The translations under genes and the position numbers were made by a program. From contig CATNEN010000032.1 in NCBI GenBank assembly GCA_950097015.1, forward strand, positions 1,426,001 through 1,490,000: a stretch of 64,000 nt of DNA, given 5' to 3'. This DNA comes from Macrostomum hystrix (taxonomy: Eukaryota; Platyhelminthes; Macrostomidae). The notes beneath the pieces were generated by a model. The model was not told where the DNA came from, made no database searches, and saw only the letters and a program-made list of their open reading frames with translations. Of the stretch, positions 22,001-32,911 are shown one piece after another; position 1 is the first letter of the stretch; the number at the start of each line of letters is the position of its first letter.

Positions 22001-23735
22001 ATCTCAGGACCTGAAGGATGTACAGTTAAATCTCAGGACCTGAAGGGTGTACAGTTAAATCTCAGGACCTGAAGGATGTACAGTTAAATCTCAGGACCTG
22101 AAGGATGTAAAGTTAAATCTGAGGACCTGAAGGATGTACAGTTAAATCTGAGGACCTGAAGGATGTAAAGTTAAATCTCAGGACCTGAAGGATGTAAAGT
22201 TAAATCTGAGGACCTGAAGGATGTACAGTTAAATCTGAGGACCTGAAGGATGTACAGTTAAATCTCAGGACCTGAAGGATGTAAAGTTAAATCTGAGGAC
22301 CTGAAGGATGTACAGTTAAATCTGAGGACCTGAAGGATGTAAAGTTAAATCTGAGGACCTGAAGGATGTAAAGTTAAATCTGAGGACCTGAAGGATGTAA
22401 AGTTAAATCTGAGGACCTGAAGGATGTACAGTTAAATCTCAGGACCTGAAGGATGTACAGTTAAACCTGAGGACCCGAAGCTGACAGTCCAACCCGAGGA
22501 CCTGAAGCTGACAGTTCAACCTGAGGACCTGAAGGGTGTACAGTTAAATCTCAGGACCTGAAGGATGTACAGTTAAACCTGAGGACCCGAAGCTGACAGT
22601 CCAACCCGAGGACCTGAAGCTGACAGTTCAACCTGAGGACCTGAAGGGTGTACAGTTAAATCTCAGGACCTGAAGGATGTACAGTTAAACCTGAGGACCC
22701 GAAGCTGACAGTCCAACCTGAGAACCTGAAGCTGACAGTCCAACCCGAGGACCTGAAGCTGACAGTTCAACCTGAGGACCCGAAGCTGACAGTTCAACCT
22801 GAGAACCTGAAGTTGACAGTCCAACCTGAGAACCTGAAGCTGACAGTCCAACCCGAGGACCTGAAGCTGACAGTTCAACCTGAGGACCTGAAGTTGACAG
22901 TCCAACCTGAGAACCTGAAGCTGACAGTCCAACCCGAGGACCTGAAGCTGACAGTCCAACCCGAGGACCTGAAGTTGACAGTCCAACCTGAGAACCTGAA
23001 GCTGACAGTCCAACCCGAGGACCTGAAGCTGACAGTTCAACCCGAGGACCTGAAGCTGACAGTTCAACCTGAGGACCTGAAGCTGACAGTTCAACCTGAG
23101 GACCTGAAGCTGACAGTCCAACCTGAGGACCTGAAGCTGACAGTTCAACCTGAGGACCTAAAGCTGACTGTACAACCTGAGGACCTGATGGTATTAAATC
23201 TTTATTTGAGGACTTTCTGCAGACTAGAGGCAGCTAGTTATTAAAATTGTAAGTTCGAGTTGTAGCCTAGAGGTTAAAGCATCGGGCTTACGACTTGAAG
23301 GTCCGGAGTTCGATTCCCGACCCAACTAGGGTTTCAGAGAAAAATTTCACTCCACTCCCAACTCTACTAGAAAAAAATTTGTGTCCTTTAGCAAGACACT
23401 TAACTCTGCATTGTTTCAATTCACCAAACTGTTAAATGGGCACCAGCATCAGCTGGAGCAAATGAGGGAGGGTGTGGCGTCCCCCCAATCCATGAAAGGC
23501 CTGAGCACTTACCTGGCATGACGAGCATCCCGGCTGCCTCAATAGTGCGCACTCCGCCTGGCGTAAGCAGCCCGGTGCCAATCTGCTTGACGACGCCGTC
23601 CTCAACGTAAACATCCGCCTCCTGAATGCCGTCGTCGTTAACCACCTTGCCGCCCTTGATTAGCAACCGATTCTGGGACGACTGCACGTGATGGGCCAGC
23701 TTGTTAACGCCGATTTGAACCTTTGCATCATTCAT
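16044..23735 (-). CDS. dihydropyrimidinase / CRMP family protein
   Basis: Cytosolic cyclic amidohydrolase (pyrimidine catabolism) or its neuronal CRMP relative. Six exons on the minus strand: 23513-23735, 21455-21861, 20938-21201, 17982-18358, 16961-17168 and 16044-16358, 597 aa, all phases consistent. Seen: [13 protein letters not shown] start; PHTHMQMP (metal HxH); NSFKCFMAY (lysine that is carboxylated in the enzyme); QVHAENG; YVVHVMS; TGTDHC (metal Asp); [32 protein letters not shown]. These are all the dihydropyrimidinase metal ligands, which vertebrate CRMPs have lost. Yet the tail carries [12 protein letters not shown], the CRMP C-terminal signature, followed by PPGG. It may therefore be an active enzyme with a CRMP tail, or a gene whose splicing yields both forms. 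The exon 2 donor is GTTCGC, weaker than the rest. Every intron holds a different minisatellite. Confidence 0.93.
16380..16945. repeat. paired 19-bp minisatellites (CRMP intron 5)
   Basis: Two adjacent arrays share the core TCTGTCTAACA. The first unit is GGCTGGTGTCTGTCTAACA (to ~16600), the second TGTTGTTATCTGTCTAACA (~16605-16945). Equal length and core suggest one diverged from the other. Confidence 0.93.
17300..17755. repeat. 24-bp minisatellite (CRMP intron 4)
   Basis: About 18 copies of a 24-bp unit (GGGATTTAAAAGTTTTGGAA plus CATT). The period is a multiple of three, so a repetitive open frame appears on the plus strand; I do not regard it as a gene. Degenerate copies continue to ~17880. 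Confidence 0.95.
18420..20912. repeat. 20-bp minisatellite, ~2.5 kb (CRMP intron 3)
   Basis: Roughly 120 copies of a 20-bp unit (AAATAGGGGTTTATCCAGTG) with CGAGTG, TCTTTCC and TACCCAG variants. Blocks of several hundred bases recur in the same variant order (for example 18700-19100 against 19510-19970), showing higher-order duplication. It fills the intron almost to the acceptor and donor. Confidence 0.96.
21240..21370. repeat. ~18-bp short tandem array (CRMP intron 2)
   Basis: Seven or so imperfect copies of ATTTGGGATTTATGAAATG occupy the middle of the 253-bp intron 2. Confidence 0.85.
21915..22480. repeat. 29-bp minisatellite (CRMP intron 1)
   Basis: About 19 copies of a 29-bp unit containing GTACAGTTAAATCT and GGACCTGAAGGAT. 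It grades into the related 27-bp array that follows. Confidence 0.95.
22481..23190. repeat. 27-bp minisatellite (CRMP intron 1)
   Basis: About 26 copies of a 27-bp unit containing GAGGACCTGAAGCTGACAGT. The unit length is a multiple of three, so repetitive frames stay open on both strands (LTVQPEDLK on +, NCQLQVLRL on -); these are artefacts. Between 22440 and 22720, units of the 29- and 27-bp types alternate in a repeated composite block. Confidence 0.95.
23255..23505 (+). mobile_element. SINE family A, full-length copy
   Basis: tRNA-like head with A box (TAGCCTAGAGGTTAAAGC, 23263-23280) and B box (GGAGTTCGATTCC, 23304-23316), then a shared body (TTTAGCAAGACACTTAACTC) and a tail with GGCACCAGCATCAGCTGG. 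It sits in CRMP intron 1, opposite to the gene. It is a SINE rather than a tRNA gene because the body continues and recurs. Confidence 0.85.
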
Positions 23736-23944
23736 TGCTTCGCTTGCAGTTTTAAGTTGCCGATGCGTTGAAAATTCGGATTGTAATTAGGAAGATTAAA
23801 ACTGGAATTTAGAGTTTGTATATGGATACTTTGAATTTGCTTTAAAGTGCAAGCATTCCTATGTAGATTATTAGAGTACCTTTCTCAGAACGACAAATGT
23901 TCCCATTTGATTTCATAAAAAATATATAACTGACAGGCTCTAAA

Positions 23945-24525
23945 TCAAGACATTCTTCTCTAGACATTCAATAGTCCTTCTCTAGACATTCCATAGTCCT
24001 TCTCTAGACATTCAATAGTCCTTCTCTAGACATTCCATAGTCCTTCTCTAGACATTCAATAGTACTTCTCTAGACATTCAATAGTCCTTCTCTAGACATT
24101 CAATAGTCCTTCTCTAGACATTCCATAGTCCTTCTCTAGACATTCAATAGTCCTTCTCTAGACATTCAATAGTCCTTCTCTAGACATTCAATAGTCCTTC
24201 TCTAGACATTCAATAGTACTTCTCTAGACATTCAATAGTACTTCTCTAGACATTCCATAGTCCTTCTCTAGACATTCAATAGTCCTTCTCTAGACATTCA
24301 ATAGTCCTTCTCTAGACATTCCATAGTCCTTCTCTAGACATTCAATAGTCCTTCTCTAGACATTCAATAGTCCTTCTCTAGACATTCAATAGTCCTTCTC
24401 TAGACATTCAATAGTACTTCTCTAGACATTCCATAGTACTTCTCTAGACATTCAATAGTACTTCTCTAGACATTCAATAGTACTTCTCTAGGCATTCAAT
24501 AGACCTTCTCTAGACATCCGTTGTC
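23945..24525. repeat. 22-bp minisatellite
   Basis: About 26 copies of TCCTTCTCTAGACATTCAAT plus AG, with CCATAG and TACTTC variants, lying ~210 bp upstream of the CRMP start codon. It may be in the promoter or in a 5' UTR intron. Confidence 0.95.
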
Positions 24526-27500
24526 TTCTAGACATTCTGAAACTTCTTTCTGAAACATCAGATAAACGCATCAAAAAATCTAATTCTAATTTTTTTTCTG
24601 AGTAGAAGAACCTCGATCAAAAAGACACTAGAATTCACAGTAAAAACGATTAAATAAAATCATTATTTTGTTTTCGTTACTCATAGTAGTCAGTTTTGCA
24701 GCGAAAAACCTGGAATCAATATGAAAAAAAGATAAACGAATGCCGTCAAAACCTGTTTGCAGTCAGATAAGTGTTCCGATAGCAAGAGAGCTAGTCCACA
24801 GAGCTCCAGACACCCCCTAGTCACTGTCTGTCTAACATGCCACTTATCTTTCTCTCTCTCTCTCTCTGCACCCCTTAACTAGGGTAGAAAGCAGGATGGC
24901 TGGTAGTTTGTGTGTGTGTACTTTTAATGTGGAACTAGCACTAGCTATAAGTGAAGCACACGCAAAACATACATTGAGAGTCAATAAATGATTAGCAAAA
25001 CTGAAACTTGACCTAAACCTACACTTAAATTAGCATTCATATTATTCATTAACAAAATAGAAATGTTGCCTGTTGCATGCTAAGTAGCCATGTCAAATTT
25101 CAAATAATATAACTTAAGATGTCAGCCTACAACTTGTAGGTTAAATTTAGTAAACTTTAATTTTTTTTAAATCTACACTATTTAAAAGTTCAGAATTTTA
25201 CAAGTTAACATTATAGTTATATAAATGTTATAAAATATATATCATTTTCAAACTAAGTGTAGCAGCCTAGTATTCCATTTTATTTTAGTAGTTAAATTTG
25301 CACAAAAAAATTATTCCAAAGTATATATTATATCTTACAGATTTTTATATTTTATGAAATTAGTTTTATTAAAACAAATTTAAACTCATAACCAGTATAA
25401 AAAGAGAGTCTGTTTCATAATAGAATACAACTCGCCAGTAAGCCAAAATAAAAAAGGCAAAAGTGTCAAACAAGGTAGGGCAGGGGTAGGCTGAGGTAGG
25501 TCTAGGCCTGTAGGGTATACCTAGCTATTGAATATTGATAATGGGGTAAGATTAGACAATTAAAATATTTGCTATGGGGGCTAAAATTATAGTCTTGACT
25601 ATAGCTGAGCCATATCTTATAGGCCTAAACAAAACCTATAATTTTTTAATAAGGGCAATTTCAATTTTTCAATTTTTCATATTATTTAAGCCTAGTTAAA
25701 GCCCACATAAGCTTTGGCGTTAAGTTTAAGTTAAGCCTATATATATATATATAAGTAAAAAAATATAAGCATAATTTTTTCTATATTTGATGAAATATAT
25801 CTAATAAAAAAATATATTACTTATTAAAAGACTACAGGATAGCCATAGGCATAGCTGATTTAGGCATATAGGCAGAATTATATGCTAGCAAAATATGTAG
25901 TTTAAATCCTAAGTATAAAAATATTTATTATTGTAGGAAGGCAATAGCATATCAATAGTGGAGTGGAGGCAATTCTGCCCATTTTGATTACTCCTGAGCA
26001 GGCACACACAAATATACTATACCTATGTGTATCTGAGTATCTCTGCCCTGACTTTGTCATTGTCAGGCAATGTACACTTCACTGTGCCCTTGGAGTTTGG
26101 CCTTCAATGGTGTAAATTGTACAATAAGCCCCAATCTTTCACTTCCTGGCTACACCCCAAATGATAGTGGCCTTGGCCTTGCCACAGTATCAAACTTAGG
26201 GACCATGGCAATGTACTGTGATGAACTTAGCAACCGCATTAATGCTCTGCCACCAAACCCCAAATCCTAGGTATAGCTATTTGACATTGTTTATAATTTC
26301 TAGAAGTAATCTTCCACATATGAATGAAGTATTGATAAAATCTCAACAGAAATATATTATAAACAATGTTAAGAGAACTTATATAAAAATTATTTTCTTT
26401 CTTTGCTATTTCTTTTATATACATGGACAATTGGACATGGGCATATTATTGGCATAAATATAGTTAGTATTTTAGATAGCTATATTTGTATATTTTTAAA
26501 GCTTGATTTGTGTTGTGCACGGATAGTAATAGTAAATGGATTTTGCTACAATTTAATTTTAGGGGTAACCTGAAATATTAGCACATCTGACAAAATAATT
26601 TGATCTCTAATGGATCATATACGGGATATACCATCACTAGCCCAAAATTGTATTGGAAAATGGGGGATAGCCTATAGCTTTGTACTTCTCATAGTTGCTA
26701 TGCTTATATGACTCTGCTACTGGCATTGGAAAGAACTAAATTATCAAACTAGATATATATATATTTGCCAGGGGTTAGCGATATGGGCGGCATCAGCCGC
26801 CTCCTCGCTGCGTCCGTCATGGAGGCTCCCTGCCGCTAAGTCAAGTAAGTATATATATATTATATATATACATATAGACATATTATATATCTATCATATT
26901 TACATATATTGTATATATTTATTTATTTATTTATCCCATACACCTAAAGTTTTCTTAAAGAAGCTAGATTATTTTACTTAGCTCTCTTAGCTGGCTTCTT
27001 AGCTGGCTGGCTTCTTAACAAATTTATAAACTAACCGAATCTGTAATCGTTCTGTTAAGTCAGTTCATCTGCAGCAATCATGTAAGCTCTGAGGTCATAA
27101 TATAAAGCTAGCCTTTAATCTCGGCAGTGAGCAGTACTCTTTGGCCTTAGGTTAGGAACTTATATCAAAACGTTCGATAGATAGACAGATAAATACATGT
27201 AGCTGCAGAGCAGTCGCGCATGGCCCAGTCCTATAATAAATGCTCAACAAAAACGCTAATTTGAAAAATCAAAACGATAAATATTGTTTACGTTAAATCA
27301 AAAGATACAGCATTATACCTTTTAACAGTATATAATGTAGTTAAAGCGTCATTAATACTTATTTGCTCTGCAGAATTATCGAACATTTTCTAAATATTTA
27401 AGTAATAACACTGGCTAGGCTTATTTCTTTCACCCACCTCTCAGAAGTTCACATTAAAAGGAACTGATCATTGAATATAGATTCATTGAACCGTGTATTG

Positions 27501-28760
27501 ACTATACAGTTGCAAAGACGTCCAAATCTAAGATAATTAAGTAGCACAGGAAAATACCAGCGATCTGCCATCTTGGCTTAATTGCCTTGGCTATAACTTA
27601 TAAAACCGGATCCTCTATGTAAAGCAAGGTGTAAAAGGAAATACTTTTTCTGAATATGAAGGAATTCATGTGTAAGCTGTATAGACAATTGGCTTGTGAC
27701 TTAATGATAGACATTAAATAATTATTAGCGGATGTTAATCATTATATCAGTCCAGAAACCACTGCAACTATATAGTGATCATTTTAGCCTATTTTAGCCT
27801 ATTATAGTAGGCTCTACGGCTGATGTAGGGTTCTGCACCGAAACCGCATTCAAATCAGTATACATTGTTACTTACATTTCTCAAAGATGTAAAATATATA
27901 AATCAAGCGCTCAACCACTGTTCACTCCATGGATTTCGCAGCTGTGTCACAATTTTGTAAAAAATTACCTTAGCGCTGTTACACATTTTACAATGGATAC
28001 TCAGAAACTGAAATCTAACAAGGCTAAACACAGACCCATACGGCTTGCTAATCTGTTTTGATAATAATTGCTTTGTATTTTCGTTATTCTATACTAGCAT
28101 CTGGCCGCAGTCGTCCTTGAGTATTCAATTCAATTGTATCTTTTGTTTATACATGTTACTTGAACGGGCAACAAAAGTCTCAGTCGCTTGCACTGATGAG
28201 TCGAATTACAATTTCATGACGTCCTCCAAGCGGAAGCTTTTTCTCAGTCTCGTGCTCAACCTTTGATGATTCACTCCGTTTCCTGATTTCCGCTTGCTTT
28301 TTATCAGACCGCTTTTGTTCAGATTCCTAGCGCTCGCAAAAGCATAGGTTCCATGAGCCAAAAAAGTTGCAGGCTCTAACCACTGCATCCCAGACGATGG
28401 AACTATTGTCAAGAAAATCGGCATGCAGTAGGTCCTCGTATTTATGGTTACAGAATAATGCCACTAAAACAAAGTAAAGCATAATTTTTGTAAGCTTTTT
28501 GCTGTGATTTCGCAATAGAGGATGTCAGAATTTCATCAATTGTTCTGTTTCTGTCGGAGTTTATGCAGATGAATCTCTAGTCGGAGAATTTCATGGAAAA
28601 AACGTGAAAGAACTTAAATTAAAGTAATTGGTTTACTTAGATCTCTTTTTGTCAACTTTCCTGCGGCTAGCGTTTTGAAAGAAAAATGCGATAGATAGAT
28701 AATGAAGAACAAAGGCCACGCATGCAGTTCAGGCAGTTGCTTGCTGTTTTAATAAACTAG
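24526..28760. other. AT-rich intergenic region
   Basis: Long AT-rich stretch with CT, GT and TA microsatellites (24850, 24910, 25740, 26750-26930). It contains one SINE B copy. A short GC-rich island at 26770-26840 stands out but encodes nothing I recognise. No coding gene is supportable. Confidence 0.6.
25935..26268 (-). mobile_element. SINE family B copy
   Basis: Aligns with the 61745-62090 copy over CAATTCTGCCCATTT, TGTCAGGCAATGTACA, GCCCTTGGAG and ATAAGCCCCAA. The tRNA-like head is at the right end on the minus strand, so the element reads leftwards. Confidence 0.75.
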
Positions 28761-28769
28761 TTTGTTACC

Positions 28770-30136
28770 AATATTTCGGCCAAGGTTTAGCCTTCGTCAG
28801 GGTATAATTAATAAAGAAACACGAAATATTTTTAAGCGAGTCACAAAGTTTAGAGTCAAAGGGTATAAAAGTAAGAGGTGTCGCAAAGTTGGCAAGTTCG
28901 ATCGCTGTGCAGGTGGTCAATTGGATGAGTCCGTCTCCTCTGAAATGTGGTTAAGCGTACAATCGATCAGAGTTGGAAGTCTTGAGGGGCAGAGTATGTC
29001 TTTTAACGAGCCGGACTTGGTGTACGCAGCTACAGTGCTCAAACCCTGTGCGTGCTCAGATATGGCAGTGCGCATTTTGCGTATAGTGCTTGCAGAGTGG
29101 TCACTGAATGGAATCACTATGGGAATGCATGCACTTTTGTTATTGTCAGCTGTGTTTATTCCAGCGGGAGCCATGGTGCTTAATAAGCCGATGAGTTTCT
29201 GCTCCATGTCACGGCGTTTGCGTTGAGCTGCCGCCTTGTCGGTGTCACTCTCACGACTTTTATGTACTACAGTCCCATGAAGCGTAAATCCTGGAGGCTG
29301 TGACCTGAAGCGCAAAAATGCCTTGCGACTGGGGTATCCTTGGTTAGTCTGATGTTGCTCAGGTGAGTCGAGTCGAGTCTTTAGAGCCCCACCTGTCTCA
29401 CCTCCATAAACGCAGCTGCCATCGCAAGCTTTGCAAAGAATAGCGTAGACAGTGTTTCTTGAATCGCAGCGGACTTTTTGGCAGATTCTGTAGACCATTT
29501 TCGTAGAATTGGAGCCAGGGCAGACCTGGCCGAATTGGCCGTGCTCCTTGCACAAGTCGCAGCCAGGGGTGTCACAGAATGGGAAACCAAACTCCCAAAG
29601 ACAATTTGGGTAGAAATCCGACCGAATATCCCTGCTTCTTCAATATGCCCATCAGGTCGCTGCTGGCCTGGTCAAAGTCGGCTTTGAATGTGCAGCGACG
29701 TGCATAGCGTAGGAACTGGGATTTCAAGATTCCCTTAAAGGTGTGCTTCGGGTGGAATGAGTTTGGGTTGGCGAGAGTCAGTGGGCTTGAAGTAGATCGA
29801 GCAAAGTCAGTTCTCTTATTATCATGTGTAGTTAGGCCAACATCGCAGTCTAGGAAGTTAACTTTTTCTTTACTGTGTTGCATTGTGAGCCGGATATTGC
29901 TGTCAAATGTATTTAAGTGTCTATGTAGTTCCAGCAGTTGGGACTCTGTACCAACAAAAACCATGAATATGTCGTCAATGTTGCGTTTATACAACAGTGG
30001 CGTGAAGGGTGCAGATCTCAGGGCTCTGGATTCCCAGTCTGCCATAAAGATGTTCGCGTAGCAAGGCGCAAAAGCTTTCCCCATACTTGTGCCCTTGATT
30101 TGAAGATAACGCGTGTCGTCGCTTCGTATGAAGGGT
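28770..30136 (-). mobile_element. Penelope-like retroelement, 5'-truncated
   Basis: Minus strand. From right to left: a reverse-transcriptase C-terminal half (motif-B-like KGTSMGKAFAPCYANIFM, catalytic core YKRNIDDIFM), a Cys-rich linker (CDLCKEHGQFGQVCPGS) and a GIY-YIG endonuclease (VYAILC...CVYGGETGGALKTRL), then a 3' end carrying the TTCGGC...CTTCGTCAGG motif shared with the copy at 31580. RT motifs upstream of motif B are missing at 30136. A frame change near 29560-29590 separates RT from endonuclease, so it is probably dead. A second ~52-bp piece of the endonuclease region abuts its right edge. Confidence 0.85.
28917..30136 (-). pseudogene. Penelope-like RT/GIY-YIG polyprotein remnant
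   Basis: Two open frames (29572-30084 and 28917-29555) are the broken parts of one reverse transcriptase plus GIY-YIG endonuclease. The RT part keeps the DD pair (NIDDIF) but lacks the fingers and the first catalytic Asp motif. The endonuclease keeps VY...VYGGET and a downstream ARG-type TRL. One frame change lies where FPFCDTPGCDLC should continue from RT. This is the order expected in endonuclease-bearing Penelope-like elements. Confidence 0.8.
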
Positions 30137-31550
30137 GGGTCGAGTCGAGTCTTTAGAGCCCCACCTGTCTCACCTACATAAACGCAGCTCGTAGATAGAT
30201 AGATAGATAGATGTCTGGTTGGGATGTCTGGTCACAGACCACCCCCGTGTCCAGCCCCTGAGCACAGGCAACTGGGTCCTGCGGTTGCGAGTCGGGAATC
30301 GCAATGACTTCCGCGGATGTGTCGAAGATACATGGATCGACAAAGTAAGTGTTCTCATAGGTTGCAGGTAGGGATGTCTGATCACAGACCACCCCCGTGT
30401 CCAGCCCCTGAGCACAGGCAACTGGACCCTGCATTTGAGTGCTTTGCACTTGGAAATCTTTCTCGGTGGAAAGAGTGTGGTTTTCACCCTCTTTGTAAGT
30501 GAGCAAACTAGGCTCTTCATTAAAGCTGCACCAGTCGGGGGAGCGGTGCAGGGGAGGTGCAGTGACAGGAACATGTTCCTGCACCGTTGGATCATCAAAT
30601 GTTAACGGGGACGGATGATTGTTTTCTCTTCGGATAGGATCATTGTGTGGAATCAACTCAGAGACCAACGCCCCGAATCTAACATTAGCTCTAGGAGCAT
30701 TGTTTGTTCGCGAAAAAAATGCGTTTGACTTACCGGAAGCGGAGTTGAGGTCAGGAACGACCAGTTGAATGCGATGCGGGACCAGTAGGGAGCGCAGCGC
30801 ACTTGGAGATGACTTAAAACGCCTACCTAAGTCCTTGGAAGCCCATCGGAAGCCAACTTGCCAGCCAGTAAGGATATCAGTTTGGCTGGACGATTCAGCG
30901 GCCTCCTCGATAGCAGTCGAGAGATGGAGAAGGCAGGACTCATAGTGTGACTCCATAGTGTCCTGGGTATTTGTCTCCCAGGTTTCTGCGCTTGACTTCA
31001 GACGGCGAATGCAGGCGTCTGAGGGCATGGCAGGGCAAATGAAGGTACGTAGTTGCCGGGACTGTTTGCCAGTTGTCCAGGTGGTGAGCCGACCGGAAAA
31101 GTTGTTTTACCAGCCGTGCAATGCGGGCAGCCTCTGCTGACAAAGCATTCTGCCACCTTGTGGGCGATATCAGTGCGACGGTTCCCTCGGACTCTGTTGC
31201 TGTTTCGTCTGTCGGTGTGGTGTGAGCTAAATTCCTCACGATAGCGTCTCGGGCCTGACTGGTCTCGAGCCCGTTCTAGTGTGTTCTCGTGGCGCCGTCT
31301 CCTCTCTGGACTGATTCTTGAGGGACGGCTTGTGACAGAGTAGCCCCAGTCTGACTCTTGACGACCACGTTGTTCAGGGCGTCTTGAGTACCCCAAGCGT
31401 TGGTTGTTGGGTATGGTAGCCAAAAGTGAAAAATAGAAAGGCCAAATAAAGTTTTTAGGGCAACCAGAACACTGAGCACTGGTCCTGGGAGAAGATAGAC
31501 GAAGGCCTCTTAGAGGCAATCCACGCACACAGTACTAGATGTTTTGAAAT
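30137..31550 (-). mobile_element. Penelope-like element, 5' ORF region, rearranged
   Basis: At 30137-30188 a short piece matches the endonuclease region at 29366-29412 (GAGTCTTTAGAGCCCCACCT). It is followed by a TAGA microsatellite and then open minus frames (30174-31028 and 30998-31528) lacking a recognised domain. The upstream frame carries CPHCTAGKTTF and RFKSSPSALRSLLVPHRIQL. Two ~55-bp direct repeats lie at 30226-30280 and 30371-30425. Probably the N-terminal region of a Penelope-like element joined through a template switch; the assignment rests on position. Confidence 0.5.
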
Positions 31551-31579
31551 ACCGATTTTTTAATATATAGTACGATGGA

Positions 31580-32296
31580 CCAAATTTTCGGCCAAAGCTG
31601 GGCCTTCTTCAGGGTCTGTATATTTAGAAAAGTCAAACGAAAAAATAGTGTTAAAGCGATCGCTTATATATATGGGAGGTTAAAAACCGTATTGATTTTA
31701 AAGTTAGAATTGTACATAAAAACTTTTTTAAACTAAGACGGGCACGTTAAAAATAAAACTGTCAATGCCACGTGCAGTCAGAGTCCTGTCAAAGGTTAAA
31801 GCGAATTATTGTTTATTTATGGAAGTAACTTGGATGAACATAGAATGTCCTTCAGAGAGCGTGAGCGTGTGTACGCTGCTACTATGCTCAAGTCACTGGC
31901 ATGGTCAGCCATAACCGAACGGATTTCGTGTACAGAATGGTCCGTATAAGGAATGACGATGGGGACGCACGCACTACGGCTAGTGTCAATGGAGTTCAGG
32001 CCAGATGGGGTCAGAGTTTTCAGGAGATTATTGAGTCTGAGTTCCATGTCTCTTCTCTCTTCTCCGGGGTATCTTTTGCCAGTCTAATGTCGCTCAGGTG
32101 GGCTTGTAGTCGGACTCTAAGTGCCCCTCCTGTCTCTCCAATGTAGACACAACGGTCATTTCACAGCTCCTGCATAGGATTGAGTACACAACGTTTCTAG
32201 AGTCGCAACGGACTTTCTAGCAGATCCTATATACCATGTTGGTAGAGTTGGATCCTGGACAGATCTGTCCAAAATGGCCATGTTGTCTACACACCC
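31580..32296 (-). mobile_element. second Penelope-like element, 5'-truncated
   Basis: Diverged copy of the 3' part of the element: Cys-rich linker (CRQHGHFGQICPGSNST), GIY-YIG core with an in-frame stop after MVYRIC, and a C-terminus (ACVPIVIPYTDHS) parallel to the first copy. The 3' end has the TTCGGCCAAAGCTGGGCCTT and CTTCAGGGTCT motif. It stops abruptly against fibrinogen-related sequence at ~32297. Confidence 0.8.
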
Positions 32297-32299
32297 GAC

Positions 32300-32911
32300 A
32301 GGTTTCATTATTGCAGTTGTGGAAGCCAAAATCCCACTGGCGGTCGATGAATCACCAGTGCTGGATCACCGTGCAGCACCGCGTGTCCGGCTCGGCAGAC
32401 TTCAACCTTAACTGGACCGACTACAAGGCCGGCTTCGGCGAAGGTCCCGATGGAAACTTCTGGATGGGTGCGAGTCGAGGTTCCTATTTTGTCTAGAGTA
32501 GCTACGAGTGAAACTCACATCCTCAAAATTCCTTCAACGCATGTAGGAGATTTCAACTCGCAGATTTCAAACAATAAATTTATTGCAGGCCTCGACTTAC
32601 TGCATTATGAAACGAAAAATGTCTCTCGCAAACTTCGAGTCCTGATGAAGGCCTGGAACAACACCGAGCAGTGGATCGAGTACAAATTTGTTAAGGTGGG
32701 TCCAGAGTCAACCAACTATTTGCTCAACCTGTCTAGCGAATACTCGAGCAGCGAATCTGGAATCCGCGACTCCATTCAACTGGCCGAGGCTTCTCCACGA
32801 AGGATGTCAACAACGACCTGTGCACTGATAGGGGCTGGAATTGCGCGGCGCGTTACAAAGGAGGCTGGTGGTTCAACTGCTGCTCGGATGCCTTACTGAA
32901 CGATCTTCAGG
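32300..32911 (+). pseudogene. fibrinogen-related domain (FReD) fragment, frameshifted
   Basis: Extracellular lectin-type fold. Two exons: ~32300-32467 (WITVQHRVSGSADFNLNW, then GNFWMG) and 32589-32911 (LRVLMKAWNNTEQWIEYKFV, NYLLNLSSEYS, DSI). After DSI the frame must change by two bases near 32795-32805 to read GFSTKDVNNDLC and then ARYKGGWWFNCC, the conserved FReD end with its calcium-site and disulphide residues. A GTAAAG donor follows at 32912. The left side ends at a Penelope-like element, so any upstream part is missing. Either a real pseudogene or an indel in the assembly. Confidence 0.75.

Noticed and set aside
22663-23244. Open frames on both strands with LTVQPEDLK and NCQLQVLRL repeats
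   Set aside because: Both come from the 27-bp intronic array; simultaneous opening on two strands is expected for such a unit.
23263-23316. tRNA gene (A and B boxes)
   Set aside because: No closed cloverleaf or discriminator end; the sequence continues into a SINE body shared by several copies.
28190-28235. Hammerhead ribozyme (CTGATGAG) near the Penelope-like elements
   Set aside because: The conserved GAAA partner and the matching stems are missing.
28921-28945. Hammerhead-like GGATGAGTCC...GAAA on the plus strand
   Set aside because: The core is not CTGATGA, and the site lies antisense within the endonuclease coding end.
28762-29226. Plus-strand 154-residue frame
   Set aside because: Antisense of the GIY-YIG endonuclease region of a Penelope-like element.
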